A DNA stretch of 64,000 nucleotides from Rehmannia glutinosa (taxonomy: Eukaryota; Streptophyta; Magnoliopsida; Lamiales; Orobanchaceae). Positions within the stretch are counted from its first letter, which is position 1. Every line of letters begins with the position of its first letter. The position numbers were made by a program, and so were the translations under genes. Positions 22,501 to 34,290 of the stretch are shown here, one piece after another. The stretch lies in assembly GCA_016081115.2 (NCBI GenBank), contig CM071932.1:61876267-61940266 (forward strand). Direction: 5' to 3'. The notes beneath the pieces are model-generated. The model made no database searches, was not told where the DNA came from, and worked only from the letters and a program-made list of their open reading frames with translations.

Positions 22501-23473
22501 TGGGGGCGACAGGTCGACCTGCAGGCGGCCGTGCACAGGGAGCCCTCCCGGAGTTGTTGTCTTCTGTTTCGATTTTTAACTTGACCCCAACCGGGTCAGA
22601 CGAACCAAGAGCGTGGTCGCACCCCCTCGACCGGTCCCCCTTTGTAAAAATTGCGAGAAAACCAATTTGAATCTTATCTCTGTGACCAGAATCGAACCCT
22701 GCTTTTTATCGACAAACTATCCGTTGCGTTTTTCGCATGACTTTTCCCTATTTTGTGGGATTGATTTCTAACAGCTATATTGATGATTTTAAATGGTTTC
22801 TTTTGCAGCAAATCACTCCCCAAGGAGGAGCCTATGTCTGGAAATCAAAGCCAAGACCTCTCCTATAAATAGAGGCTTCATTCAAACAACAAGATATAAC
22901 ACATCACACAAGCAAAGAGCAAACAAGCAAACACTTTCATATATCTTGTTGTATTAGCCTTAACACTTTCACTTGCACACATTTGAGGTCTAGGCTTTCA
23001 ATTCTTGATTACACTTGTACTCATATTGTATCATTCATTATTGAGTTGTAATCTTGATTTTGGTCATCATTCAACACAAGACATCCTTGTGAGTATTCTT
23101 GTGGTAAGAATACACTTGGGTGATCTAGGTGATAGGTGTTTGGAGAGTGTGGTACTCTTCAAAGGTGGTGAAGGAAGATTGTGGTAATCTCCTTGAAGGT
23201 GTTGTAAGAGGGTTGTGGTAATCCTCAAGGTGTTGTATTAATTTTGGTAATTAATAAAAAAAAATTCTTTTTTCGAAACCCATCCCGGATATACTGGGGT
23301 GGTAGAGCACGTAGTCCCTAGGTGGGGTGAAGCTCTTTAAATCAACGTGTGTTGTTTATTTTCCGCATTTAGCTTTCATCTTTGCTTGATTATTCGAAAA
23401 AGAGGGCAAAATCTGAAAAACCGAGATAATCTATTCACCCCCCTCTAGATTATCGTAGCCACTTGGACTTACA
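22501..23473 (+). repeat. B 3' LTR, 5'-truncated
   Basis: Starts at TGGGGGCGAC, equal to position 15,699 of the 5' LTR, so 292 bases are missing. Ends GGACTTACA, followed by the ACTAT duplication. TATA box at 22,864-22,871. Confidence 0.9.
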
Positions 23474-23478
23474 ACTAT
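23474..23478. other. Target site duplication of B (right)
   Basis: ACTAT, matching 15,402-15,406. Confidence 0.9.
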
Positions 23479-23598
23479 ATCATACATCAAATCGCCAAGC
23501 TGAAGCATATGGTACCTTTTGCATTTACGCTTTTTATCTTCCTCACTTGTGGGACATTGCATTCTTTGAGCTTGAAGTGGCCTGCAAGTGGAGTACTA
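23479..23598 (-). pseudogene. C (right copy): RT fragment on far side of B
   Basis: Read on the minus strand it gives PLAGHFKL, then VPYASA, then the MYDIVCTRP segment split by the B insertion and continuing at 15,406 and below. This is the conserved C-terminal RT stretch of Tnt1-like elements. Confidence 0.8.
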
Positions 23599-23622
23599 AT
23601 TACCACATGTGTTGGACTAACA
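23599..23622 (-). repeat. C LTR terminus, 24-base remnant fused to RT
   Basis: TGTTAGTCCAACACATGTGG followed by TAAT on the minus strand equals the first 24 bases of the C LTR. It is joined directly to RT coding sequence; the rest of the LTR, gag, protease, integrase and the RT start are absent. Confidence 0.8.
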
Positions 23623-25267
23623 AGTAATAAAATTATTAGTTGCACTATCTTACTCAAACAATATCTTTCCTTGGCGAGCTAATTGCATGACTTTATCTTT
23701 GAAAACAAAGCAATCATGAATTGTATGGCTTACTAAGCGATGGTACTTGCGAAGTACTTCAAATCATCAACTCGCCTTGACTTCATTGGGGCGCTTGATT
23801 TAGGCAATTCAATGATGTTTGCCTTGAAGCGAGATCATCAAATATCCCAGAGACATCGAGTTGAGGAATGGATATTGTTTTGCTTGAATTTCCCTCGAGT
23901 CAACTTTCTTTGCTCTCTCTCTTGAGAAATGTCTTTCTTCTCACTAGTCTTCGCATTTGCACTATCTTTGAACTTGATAGGTATTGTGTTAGCTGCCATG
24001 GATTCCTTGTTTGGAGCTTTAGAAGAGAACTTACCCCTTTCTTGGCTTCATATCGTTCTTTGGGTTTTGAGGCTCTTGGATGGGTGGTCCTTTGACTCCA
24101 CTTGCGGCCATGCTTAACTCCATATCATGAGCCCGAGTAACCAACTCTTCAAATGTCTTTGGTTGGATTCCTTGAAGGATGTATCGAAGGCCCTTGGATG
24201 AACATCTTAATAGTGAAGCTTCTAACAACCGGTCTTTATAGTTGAGGCTCAAATTCCTCCATTGATTGATGTAGTCAATGACATGTTCTTCCTTTCACTG
24301 ACGAGTATTTGTAAGCTCGATCATGCTAACCATCCGCGAAGTGCTGTAAAATTGATTTAGAAACTCATGTTCTAATTGCTCCCAACTGTCAACTAAGTTT
24401 GCCTCCAAGTCAATATATCAATCAAACGCGTTGCCCTTCAAGGACCGGACAAAGCGCTTTACGAGGCGATCTCCATAAATCCCAGCATCTTTACATGTTT
24501 CGACAAAGTGAGCCACATGCTGCTTTAGGTTGCTCTTGCCATCGAATTGTTAGAACTTTGGAGGTTGGTAACCAGCGGGCATCTTCAAGTTGTTAATTCT
24601 TTGCGTTTATTGTTTGGCGTAAGTCATAGATGACTTGGAACTTCCATCGAACTTATCTTTAATAGTCCCCATAATAAACACCTTAAGTTGGTCGACTTGA
24701 TTCAACCCATCAGACGAGACTTACAACTCATTTTCTGGAGACTTCTCATTTTCATTTGGTTGTTGCTTCATGAATGTCTCGGCTTCGTCATGTGTTTCAA
24801 CTTGCTTTCCCATCGCACGGCTTGTATCAACACTATCTATTTTGTTCATCAACTCTGCGATTTGTGAGTCTTGTTCTTTGACATGATTGGCGAGTCCATC
24901 AATGGCTCTCGTCAAACTTGCGATTTGCTCTTCAAGTGATGTAGCATTCATCACCATAACGGGTGCTATATTTGAGCAACTTGATGTCGAGCGGGAGGTT
25001 GGGGATGAAGCATCATTCTTAAGTCTCCATCATCTTTGAAATGAGTTAAATTGTCTTTAGCTCGCACCGAGTTTTCTTAAAGGATGCACTCAGCTTCTTG
25101 GACATACTCCTTATAGTGATACCAACACTTTTACTTGTGTCACTTGAAGAGTTTGAAGAAGCGATTTTGTTGATGTGGTTTGGCAAGTGGCCATCGCGAT
25201 ACTTCAAGATTTGTTGAGGAAAAGAGATGAGAGGTAGAGATTGTCCCACTAGGCATGCCAAAATTTA
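23623..25267 (-). pseudogene. G1: Ty3/gypsy gag fragment
   Basis: Minus-strand gag of a Ty3/gypsy element. An N-terminal part at 24,721-24,957 (MVMNATSLEEQIASLTRAID, ELMNKIDSVDTSRAMGKQ) is helical and coiled-coil-like. The conserved gag core occupies 24,031-24,600 in broken frames. It ends with LRYILQGIQPKTFEELVTRAHDMELS at 24,130-24,200. A probable leader/primer region, TTTGGCATGCCTAGTGGGAC on the minus strand, lies at 25,243-25,264. The fragment is cut on the left by element C. No protease or pol of this copy is visible. Many stops and shifts. Confidence 0.8.
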
Positions 25268-25530
25268 TGACACACTCTTTTTTTATTGTCCAGCGAATTA
25301 ACAAACAAGAAAAAAAAACGTCAAATTAAATATGGGTAGTCTTATTCACACCCCTAAAATTGATGAATACATCCACCTCCATATAATTGCAAAAATATCA
25401 TTCACTTAAAAGACTATATTACCCTTACTTAAAAAGTTATAAATACACCTACATCATTCACCCACATTCTTTTTCTTCTTGAAGAAAGTTGATTTTTTGT
25501 ATAAATCCTATATTTTCCCAACGCCCAAAT
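25268..25530 (-). repeat. Probable G1 LTR piece, interrupted by E2
   Basis: AT-rich sequence with no gene, starting TGACACACTC next to the G1 leader, as an LTR end would. E2 is inserted at 25,530; the matching sequence resumes at 39,548. The far LTR end was not found, so the assignment is inferred from position. Confidence 0.4.
25526..25530. other. Target site duplication of E2 (left)
   Basis: CAAAT, repeated at 39,548-39,552. Confidence 0.9.
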
Positions 25531-27098
25531 TGTAGGTCCCAAGGGTGTAAGTGTAAGGTTTAGAAGGGGGTTGAATAAACCTTACCAAATTTTCGATTTA
25601 GTCCTTTTAAAATATACTGAGTTGATTTTACACAATTTGTGTCCTTGATGGACCGATCGATTTAGTCAATCAAGAGAGTTAGTCTCTCAACGGACTCAAT
25701 TTGAGTTGTTGATGGAATAACTCAATTTGTTGATTCTAAATTAACTCAACTGTGGTTTTGTTTACTGTAGGAAGACTTAACACCCTTAAGTTTGATTAAG
25801 CAAGATTTTAGAGCTTGATTTAGTACTTATAAATTATCAAGTGGATAGCAAATTTATCGTGAGATATAAGCGATTAAAAATGCAAGAATTAAAGTCTTTG
25901 AAATGTAAATGACACAATGAAATTTTTATAGAGGTTCGAAGATGGGGTAATTCTTCTACTCCTCTCTTCTCCAACTCTGGAGGAATCCACTAAGTAATGA
26001 TCGGTTTACAAAGTGGTAACAGTCCGGATACAAGTCTTGATCACACACGGTGACTTGATCCTTTGGGACTCGATCTGGAGACGCCCCGATCACTCGGTGG
26101 CTTCTCGTGCGACTCGGCTTCACAGGGCAGCGGTTGCGCTTGCTACTCACTCACTTGCTCAAACTCTTTGGATTTGATCACGAAGCCCTCAAAAGCTTGA
26201 GACTTGGTTCGACCTTGAACCTTCCTACAATCCTTCGTGGAATGTAGACCCCTTTTCTTTAAAAGTTTCCTCTTCAACTGATTGAAGTTCTCTTTCCTTC
26301 ACAGGTGAGTGTTGGATTGATGTACTTCGTAATGTAGGCTTGAGGATTAATCTTGAATGATTTGAGAGTATTTCTGGCTACACTTTGATTTGTTTCTTAA
26401 ATGTTCGGGGTTCGGGTAACTTTCCTCAGAGTCATCCCTCAGCCTTTTATAGTGATCTTTCAAAAATTTGCCCGTTGAAGAGATAGGCTTATTTTTGAAA
26501 GTCACTTTGCGATCGTTAGCTTGTCTTGTTGCGAGTTCTTGGAATTGCCATTTCCTCGTATGAATTGTTCTTTCACCTTTTTCAGGAGTTCGACACGGTG
26601 TAGTGCTTCCCATTGGTTCATTCCTTTTGCACGCTTCCTGGGACCGAGCACTCAGAAAGGTGGTATGGAGATATTACTTGTTTAAGTAAATCTCTTGATT
26701 TATGTGCAACGGTTCTTTTGCGATTATCTCGACTTGATTGCATTTCCTTGCTTTCCCGAGGTGACTTAGAGTCGACTTCCAATCATGGATGACTCTTATG
26801 TCACTTCAACTTGAGACTTGGCTTTTCTTGAGTTGACTTGACTAATGCTCCACTCAGTATCTCACCGCTTCTCGATAGAGTTCTTGTCTACTCTTCTTTG
26901 CCATACTCAAACTCGGTGTCTCTCGTGAGTCTTCCTTTAAGTCTTGATTGTCTTCTTGAATGTTAGGGCGTGGCGACTTGACTTAGCTTGGCCACTCTAA
27001 TTATTACAATGCATTTTACAACAAGAATTGGGGTGCCAACTTTCTATTCTAAGTTTTACATGGCATTCATCAAAATCTAAACAATAAAATTCCTAACA
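25531..27098 (-). repeat. E2 3' LTR
   Basis: 1,568 bases, TGTAGGTCCC to TCCTAACA on the plus strand. TATA-like box on the minus strand at 26,453-26,462. Confidence 0.93.
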
Positions 27099-27111
27099 AT
27101 TTCCCCTTTTT
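27099..27111 (-). other. E2 polypurine tract
   Basis: AAAAAGGGGAAAT on the minus strand, directly next to the 3' LTR. Confidence 0.85.
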
Positions 27112-27470
27112 GATGATGCCAAAACTTAAACCATTCAAAAATGCAAACAAAAGATACATACGAGATAGTGTATTGACATAGAATGTATGCGTAATCAATT
27201 CTTTTATTGATCATATCATTCTGTTCTTTTACACAATTGTTTACAAGGTGTATCGAGCACATATTTGTCTACACTGAAAATAAAGAATTTATAACTTTAT
27301 TACGAGAAGACTTACATTGTATGTATTTACATGATAAAATACACGAAGGGTTGACAAAGACAACACTTCATCTCTTTCATTGTCTCCTTCTTTCATCTTG
27401 ATCGGCATCTTCTTCTCTTCTTCTCTTTTTCTCGTAAATCAAATTTGCCTTCCTTTTCTTCTCATATGCC
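27112..27470 (-). other. E2 3' untranslated spacer
   Basis: AT-rich, no supported gene between the accessory region and the polypurine tract. A lysine-rich run of codons near 27,400-27,470 may still belong to the accessory ORF tail. Confidence 0.5.
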
Positions 27471-27471
27471 T

Positions 27472-30400
27472 TTACGCGACTTCATCTCTTCTTATTCTTT
27501 CTGTCTCTCTCCCATAGCTTTGAGTTTGTCTCTTGTTTTCTTCTTCTAGTCTTTTCACATACTCGGCGTTAGTTTTTGCCACTTGCAAATTTGCTACTTG
27601 GTCAAGCCCGAAGCCCGGCGTAGATCCCTCATTTCTTTCTGGATCCACATATTCAATGTTTTGGGGCGGAGCCTGGTGCAAGCTTCTTCCTCCACTCTTG
27701 CTTCTTCCTCTACCTGCGGCGTATCTTGTCTTCGAGTCTTCTTCTCGGTGAGTGACCGGCGGAGTGACCAGCGAGTGATCCGGTGAGTCTGCGCTTTGCT
27801 GTCGGCTTCTTCACATAACGTGAGACCCTTTTCCCGATACAAGTCCCAAGCTTGAGCCATAGACATATTTGCAAAGTATCCCTCGGTTCGAGCGTGTTAA
27901 ATTCATCAACTGATCGTGGCTCGTCCCGACATACGAGATGGCATAAGTGTCTCTGTCTCTTTGGAATGCCTCCATGTTCTTTCAAGATGTTCATGATTCG
28001 GGCATCCATTCTACCTTCCACTTCCTTCATCCCCGCTTCAATAGTTTTTCTCTTATTAGCCATGGATATAGCAGTGTTGGAGTGGCGAGTCGCGGGAGTT
28101 CTTTGCTTATGATGTCACAGTGTGGAGGACCTTGTTGGGGTTTGTGCAATCATCAAAGTCACATCCGTCGACCCTTCCCCCTCAACAAGCTTTCCTTTCT
28201 TCTGTTTCAAGACTTCCTCACCGATTTTCCCTTCTCAAATTTGCTCCTTTCTTCACGACTTGATTTTAGCGCTTTGAGGTATTCCTCTTCCCCCTTTTTG
28301 GCATCATCAAAGGATAGAGGAACCCCGGGGAACATCTTGGCAAGCATGAAGTCGAATCTTCGATGGTTGAGTTACGCCGAGTCTGCTGCGTTGTATGCGG
28401 CCGCGAATCGGATCGAGTGGCGTTGGATCTGCTGAAATCAGCTTCATCTCGGCCATGAGAAGGCTGAATTTTCTAGTCATGTGTTCTTCCAAACGTTGTA
28501 GATCATTTGTATTTTGCACGCAGCGACTTTATCTCGGCGGTGTGAGCTTCATGCATATGCTCAATATGTTCTCTCGGCCGTTTTTTGCATCGGCATTTTC
28601 GGCCTCCATACCAAGACTTGTTGAACAATGTCTGAAGAATCGACTTGTTCCACACGCATTGTTTTCTTTGTTGCCACCATTCCCTTATTACTTGTGATGC
28701 CTCGCAAAGTCGGTTACATGTAAGGTTGGCATCTCTTGTCGATCGCATGTCCAAAGAGGCTGATGCCTCTCCATCCTTTCAACCTCGGCAAGCGATTGCC
28801 TTGAACACTTCTCGAACTTGGTGATTCTTACATTGCGGTGATGGCCATACTGACATCAAAGTCATAAGCGGTGGACAATGGTGCACGATGAAAAGACGTG
28901 GGCTGATGCAGCGATAACATGCGCGCTCATTCTCTCGACTCTTCATGGAGGTCGGGTACCTCCGAGAGAAAAAGGAAAGGATTCTATAAATGATTCATCA
29001 CCGCCCAGGATTTGTTCGATGATGAGTGCGCGTGAGGTTCTTTTAGGAATCGACCTGCTTTGCAGACTTGAGGGGCTGCGCAAAGGTGGTCTCCGTTGTT
29101 GGGTTTTGTTGCAAAGTAGACCCTGTTTGAGCCTCAAATGTCTTAACAGCTTCGTTGGTCTCGGTGATTTTTCCATTTCGATGGCGGTCCTCGGCCTTAT
29201 CGAGCGTCATCGGACGATGATGAGATTTCCATCGGTGGCTCATCATCAAAGTTAAAGGTTTGATGAGTAGTCTTAGGATCGAGACTTGCTCGTGCTTGGA
29301 ACATCCGCACTGAGTCTTTTGGATTTGTCATGGGGATGACTCGAACTTCTTCTTCTTCGCCTTCCGATCCCGAGAAAAGTGACATCGAGGATTGTCCTGG
29401 GAATCATGAAGTGCGCTTATCTCCTTCTCGGATGGGTCGATGATAGCGGGAGGGATGTTCTCTACTTGACCTCTTTACCCCGGAAGTCTCAACCTCCCGT
29501 GGGCCTTGATACCTCCCGGCGGTCTCTCTGCGCGAGGCCTTGTCCTCCCTTTCGACAGTGTCACTGTCTTAGGGTCTTCTATTGTGGCATCCATTGGAGT
29601 CTCAACCCCATGGATTGCACTTTCATCGCCAGTGTTAACTCCCGTGGTTGTTCCTTCCTTGTGCCTCGACCGCATCGGCGTCATTAGCCTTCGTAGCGGT
29701 TGGCACCTCAGTGAGACAGTCTCTCAAGCTGTCGGCGTCGTTGATGGCAACTTGTTGTTCTTCTTGTGTTTGTAATTTCTCTCCTTCGTCTCCTTGATTC
29801 TTTGTGGAGTCATTTGCGGCATCCTCCGACTTTGCTGCCGGTGGAGGAGTTTCCCCCTCGGTGGCACACCCGGTTGAGTGACTTGGAATGGGGTCACTCG
29901 TCTCCAAACTCCCGGCTATTTCTTTTGAATGTTCAGCCGTTGGGGCGGTGGTAAAACACCTTCAATAGGGGTTGGCTCGACTGGGGTCCCCATTATCCCA
30001 GTTTCATCGCCATCTTCCTTATTGCCTTCTTCCGAGTGAGTGGGAAGTGGTGGCGGCAACAACGAGGGCTATTTTTGAACCACTCCCATTGGATCGATTT
30101 CAATTTGTGTTCGGAGGACTCTCCTGGTCCCTCCATCGATCTTTGCTCGTGAAGGATTACGGACTCTGCAATGCTTCTTTGCATTTGCAACTCTTACATA
30201 GCGGCATTCTCACGATCCTCATCAGCACCGGCCGTCAGAAGACATCAAGGAGAGGATGTGTGTGTTCTGTAGTGCGGGAGATAGGGCGGTCTTGCCTTCT
30301 CACGTGCTTCGGCTTCCTCGGCTTGCTTTTCTCTCTCTTCTCCTTGAAAATCTGCAGGATGTCTGCGGTTGTCTTCATCAAGTCTTTGGGAGCACGATCT

Positions 30401-31856
30401 TTAGTCGAGGAAATTTAGCGTTCCTCTTCTTCTTCTATAAACTCAGTCGTTGGAACTGTTCCCTTGACTTACTCAACTTCCATTTCCTCCACTCACGTGA
30501 AGCGATTTTGGATGTCTGGGTAAGGTGGAGATAGGATCATTACATCACTATCCGCTCCAAACATTTCTTCTTGTGTTTCGTTGTGTGAACTACAGTTGTG
30601 TCTTGAGTTGCTTCTGTGATCGCCTTCGCCGACTTGGTTGTTTCATCAATTACATCGGAGACTCTACTTCTCCAACATCTCCGTGTCTGCTCTAGCTGAG
30701 TGGTGACTCAGTTGGTTTCTCCAGACTCGGCGCTTGATAATCCGTCTTCGTCTCTAGTTTGTACCGAGAGGGATTTACGGTTCAGAGAGGGTGTCTTCGA
30801 GTCTTGTGCGGCGGGGGCCGTCTTTGGTGTTTGTTTTTGAGGAGCTGGCCGTCTTGGCTTCTCAGTTCTCCTCTTTTGACGATCGGAGAAGGTATTTGTG
30901 AGTCCTTCTCGACCGCTCTGCGGGCGGGAGAGACACGGCTTCTTTGGGCGGTGACTCTGCTGCGGGGGCGGGAGCATGTTTGGTTTTCTTTCTTTGCGGG
31001 CGTGATCTTCTTAGCAGTGCGGGGCGGCTTTTCTTCTAGGTGGAGAGAGAAACAGTTTGTATCTTGGGGTCACCGATTCCCCCTCACTGGTGTCGACTCT
31101 CTTGGCGTAGCCACTCTTCTCCGAGCGCTTGAGAGGGTTTGCTCAACATCCTCTTGTTAACATGGAATGTTTTCCCATGTCTAAGAGGACTCCTTTCACC
31201 TCCAATAGCCGGCCAATCACTAGGCCATATCCTGGGATCCTCCAAATGAGCCATCTTCTTTGAAGGACTTGTTCCCCACGTTCTGGAGTGCTGTTGTAGA
31301 CAAACTCAGCCCATTTATCTTCTTTTCTTCGATGATTGCGGCCATTACAATCGGCTTTGCCTTTGAACCGATTGGTCAAAGTGCCCAGATTGATGTCGAT
31401 ACATTTGGCAACTATATCCAACAACTTGTGATAATCCTCCTTCAGATCTCTTGTTTGCTGTGTATATTATTTTATCGGCATGGTCGGACTTGGCTATTTC
31501 TTTCCAAGCGTCGGCCAAGTTTACATCAGCTTCTTTAATCTCGGATGCTCCTTCTGCTGGTAGTGAGCAATGTTCACGAAATCCTTGGCGAGAGATAGTC
31601 ACCGCTTTCCGTGAGCAGGATGACTTGATTCCTTCATCGTGAATCTCGGCATTCACGTAGAATTGTCGACCTCCTCCACATAGGTCATCGGATATTCTAA
31701 CGTTAGAAACGGTTTTAGTCCGGAGGTTTCTAACCTTCTCGGCGATTTTCTTCACTAGGGTGTCGTCGGACCCCTGTTTCATCATTCGTCAAAATCCACC
31801 GTAGAGCCGGTGTGAATTTGCTTTCCTAACTTGGTAAAGTCGTAAGTTGGTGCCAT
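27472..31856 (-). pseudogene. E2 env-like/accessory region (decayed)
   Basis: About 4.4 kb of former coding sequence downstream of pol, same strand. The start is the ATG at 31,856, whose opening (MAPTYDFTKLGKQIHTGS) is matched in E1 at 1,145. The N-terminal third (31,143-31,785) resembles the domain annotated in plants as putative plant transposon protein. The middle (29,475-30,980) is proline-, serine- and acidic-rich low-complexity protein. Towards the C terminus, 27,472-27,681 and 28,503-28,754 read as charged, heptad-like helices (EYVKRLEEENKRQTQSYGRE), as in the coiled coil of SIRE env-like proteins. No signal peptide or membrane anchor is visible in the surviving frames. Function is unknown; env-like is a family label, not evidence of infection. 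Too many frame breaks for one product. Confidence 0.55.
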
Positions 31857-32430
31857 TTTTCAGGATTATATCGAAGAAAAACTCAGAAATTGATTTGAAG
31901 GTTGATAGGGTTTCGAGAGAAGTTTTTTTGCCTTTGCTTTTGAGAGAAAGAGATGAACAGTTTTAGAAGTGTGAGAGAGAAAGCGGACGAAAATGGTTTA
32001 AATATGGTTTATGAAAGGGCGTGCGGGTGGTTTTGAAATGTGATCGAAATCAACGGCTTGGATTTTGCACTTTATTGAGCATTTAATGTCTCGTATTTAA
32101 TGCGGCGACATTTATATCCAATCATAAGCTTGGTGTGCGACTTTATGTCGTACACATCATCATTATCTTGACGTATTCCTTAAAACATTCCCGCTTAGTC
32201 AAAACATTTGCGTTTTTGTCACTTTGCTCATAAGTTATTGACTTATTCCTTAGGCGATTTAACTCTACTTCTCACAGTTCTCTTAGTGACTCGGCTATCA
32301 CCGACTAAATGTATTTGTCTTTCCGATCTGGTGATTTCTTGGTGATTTGTTTTTTTTTCACCCCTTTGTTCCATTTCTCTTCTTTGATTCGAAAGTAGTG
32401 TCATTTCAGCTCAGTGCCCAACTCATGCTT
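31857..32430 (-). other. E2 spacer between pol and accessory region
   Basis: Non-coding, AT-rich, homologous to E1 1,146-1,749. No gene seen. Confidence 0.6.
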
Positions 32431-34290
32431 GAGTTCTTCAAATCTTGACTCACATAGTGGTTTTGTGAAGATGTCGGCTAGTTGTTTATCGGTTGAGATA
32501 TATTCCAGGATGATGTCCTTCTTTTCAACATGATCTCTTATGAAGTGATATCGACATCAATATGCTTTGTTCTCGAGTGCAACACGGGGATTTTGAGTGA
32601 TTGCAATTGCACTTGTGTTATCACACATAATTGGAATTTCTTTTTCTTCAACTTCATAGTCTCTCATTTCTTGTCTCATCCATAGGACTTGGGCTTGACT
32701 TTTTTATGTATTCGCCTTTCAGTTTGTAGAGGTGGCTATTGAGTTTTGCTTTTGCTAAACCAGAAATCACTGTTTCTAGCATTTGACATGTGCACGAAGT
32801 GCTCTTCCTGTCCCTCTGCATCGGCATAGATCAGTCCGAATAGCCAATTAGCTTGAATCCACCTTCCTTTGGATACCATAGGCCTACTTCTTGGCTTCCT
32901 TTCAAGTATCTCAATATTCTCTTAGCGCTATCATATGGCTCTCTTTTGGAGCGATTGAAATCTTGCACATACACTACTGACAAAGGTGATGTCGGATGTC
33001 CGGCCTCTTTGTTAGATAGAGCAATGATCGATAAGTGCTCAGTATCTTGTTTGATCTGAGCTTACCATCTGCATCCATGTCCATTTTGACGGATGTGTTC
33101 ATTGGTATTTTTACGAGACTTCTCCTCCATACCAAACTTCTTCATTAAATCTCGGTGTATTTTGTTTGACTTATGAAGGTTCCATCCTTCACTGTTTCAC
33201 TTGGAGTCAAGGAAGAATGTCGCTCTCCCATCATGCTCATTTCAAATTTACTTTGCATGAGGTTTGAAAACTTTTCACACACTCTTTGTTTGTGGATCCA
33301 AAGATGATGTCATCAACATATATTTGAACAAGTAGAATACTCTTCTTGTCTTGAATTAAAAAGTGTTCTATCTACTTTTCCTTTTGTGAATCCATTTTTC
33401 GATTAGGAATTGTGACAAGGTATCATACCATGCTCACGGGTGCCGTTTCAATCCATACAAGGGCTTTCTTGAGTTTGTATACCTTATCTCCAAGAGTCTT
33501 CTGCTCAAATCACGGAGGTTGTTCAACATACACTTCTTCTTCCAATAAACCATTTAGGAATGCACTTTTTACATCCATCGATATACCATGAAATTCTTGT
33601 GAGTTTGCATAGGCAAGAAACATCCTTATAGCTTCCAATCTTGCTACGAGGGCAAATGTTTCATCAAAATCTATCCCTTCTTCTTGGCAATATACTTTGG
33701 CTACTAGTCTTGCTTTGTTTCTTACCCGTAACCTTCCTCGTTCATCTTATTTAAGAACACCCATTTGGTTCCAATAATATTTTGATGTATGGGTCTTTGC
33801 ACTAATTCCCATACTTTATTTCTCTCAAACTGATTGACTCTTCTTGCATGGCTTGAATCCAATGTGTGTCGTCCAATGCTTGTGACACATCTTTGGGCTC
33901 TATTTGCGAGATGAAGCATGTGAACATGGCTTCTTGTTGAGTTAAGGATCTTGTTTTGACACCTTCTCTTATATCTCCAATGACAAGTTACGGTGGATGG
34001 TCTCTCACCATCTTACATCGAGGTTGGAGTAAGTTAGCTAGGTTCGATCGACTTGCATTTTGTGTTCTTTGTGGTCAATTGCTCTCTCGTAATCACTTAG
34101 CTTTGCAAATTTTCCGGTTTTTTTGAGATTGACTATCTCATCTTCTTCGAATTGATAACTCCGAACTTGACTTGAAAGATAGGGACTCTTCACGTATGGT
34201 TGGATGATTGACTTATCGGTGACTCTTCAATGTCTTCTCCATTTATATTTGGCTCATCAAATACTACATGAATGGATTCTTCGCAACCAT
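32431..34290 (-). pseudogene. E2 reverse transcriptase and RNase H (frameshifted)
   Basis: RT begins with NIIGTKWVFLNKMNEEG (about 33,725-33,800). The IYVDDIIFGS active-site stretch is at about 33,295-33,325, in a frame separate from its neighbours. RNase H words (MCDNTSAIAITQNP) are near 32,590-32,640. Compared with E1 1,750-3,600 it has more small indels; almost no block exceeds 65 codons. Confidence 0.85.

Larger units (their letters stand above)
15407..23473 (+). mobile_element. B: complete Ty1/copia retrotransposon
   Basis: 8,067 bases bounded by LTRs and an exact 5-bp duplication ACTAT. Order: LTR, primer site, gag, protease, integrase, RT, RNase H, 1.1 kb spacer, 3' LTR. RT and RNase H motifs (IYVDDIIFGATNES, GSLLYLTASRPDI, LCARFQSNPKESH) resemble SIRE/Opie-type elements, but the lineage is tentative. 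It sits in the RT gene of the right copy of C. The 3' LTR lacks its first 292 bases and the polypurine tract is gone. All genes carry frameshifts. Confidence 0.92.

Noticed and set aside
29972..30418. 148-codon plus-strand open frame in E2
   Set aside because: Antisense to decayed accessory coding sequence, with serine/leucine-rich shadow composition and no family match.
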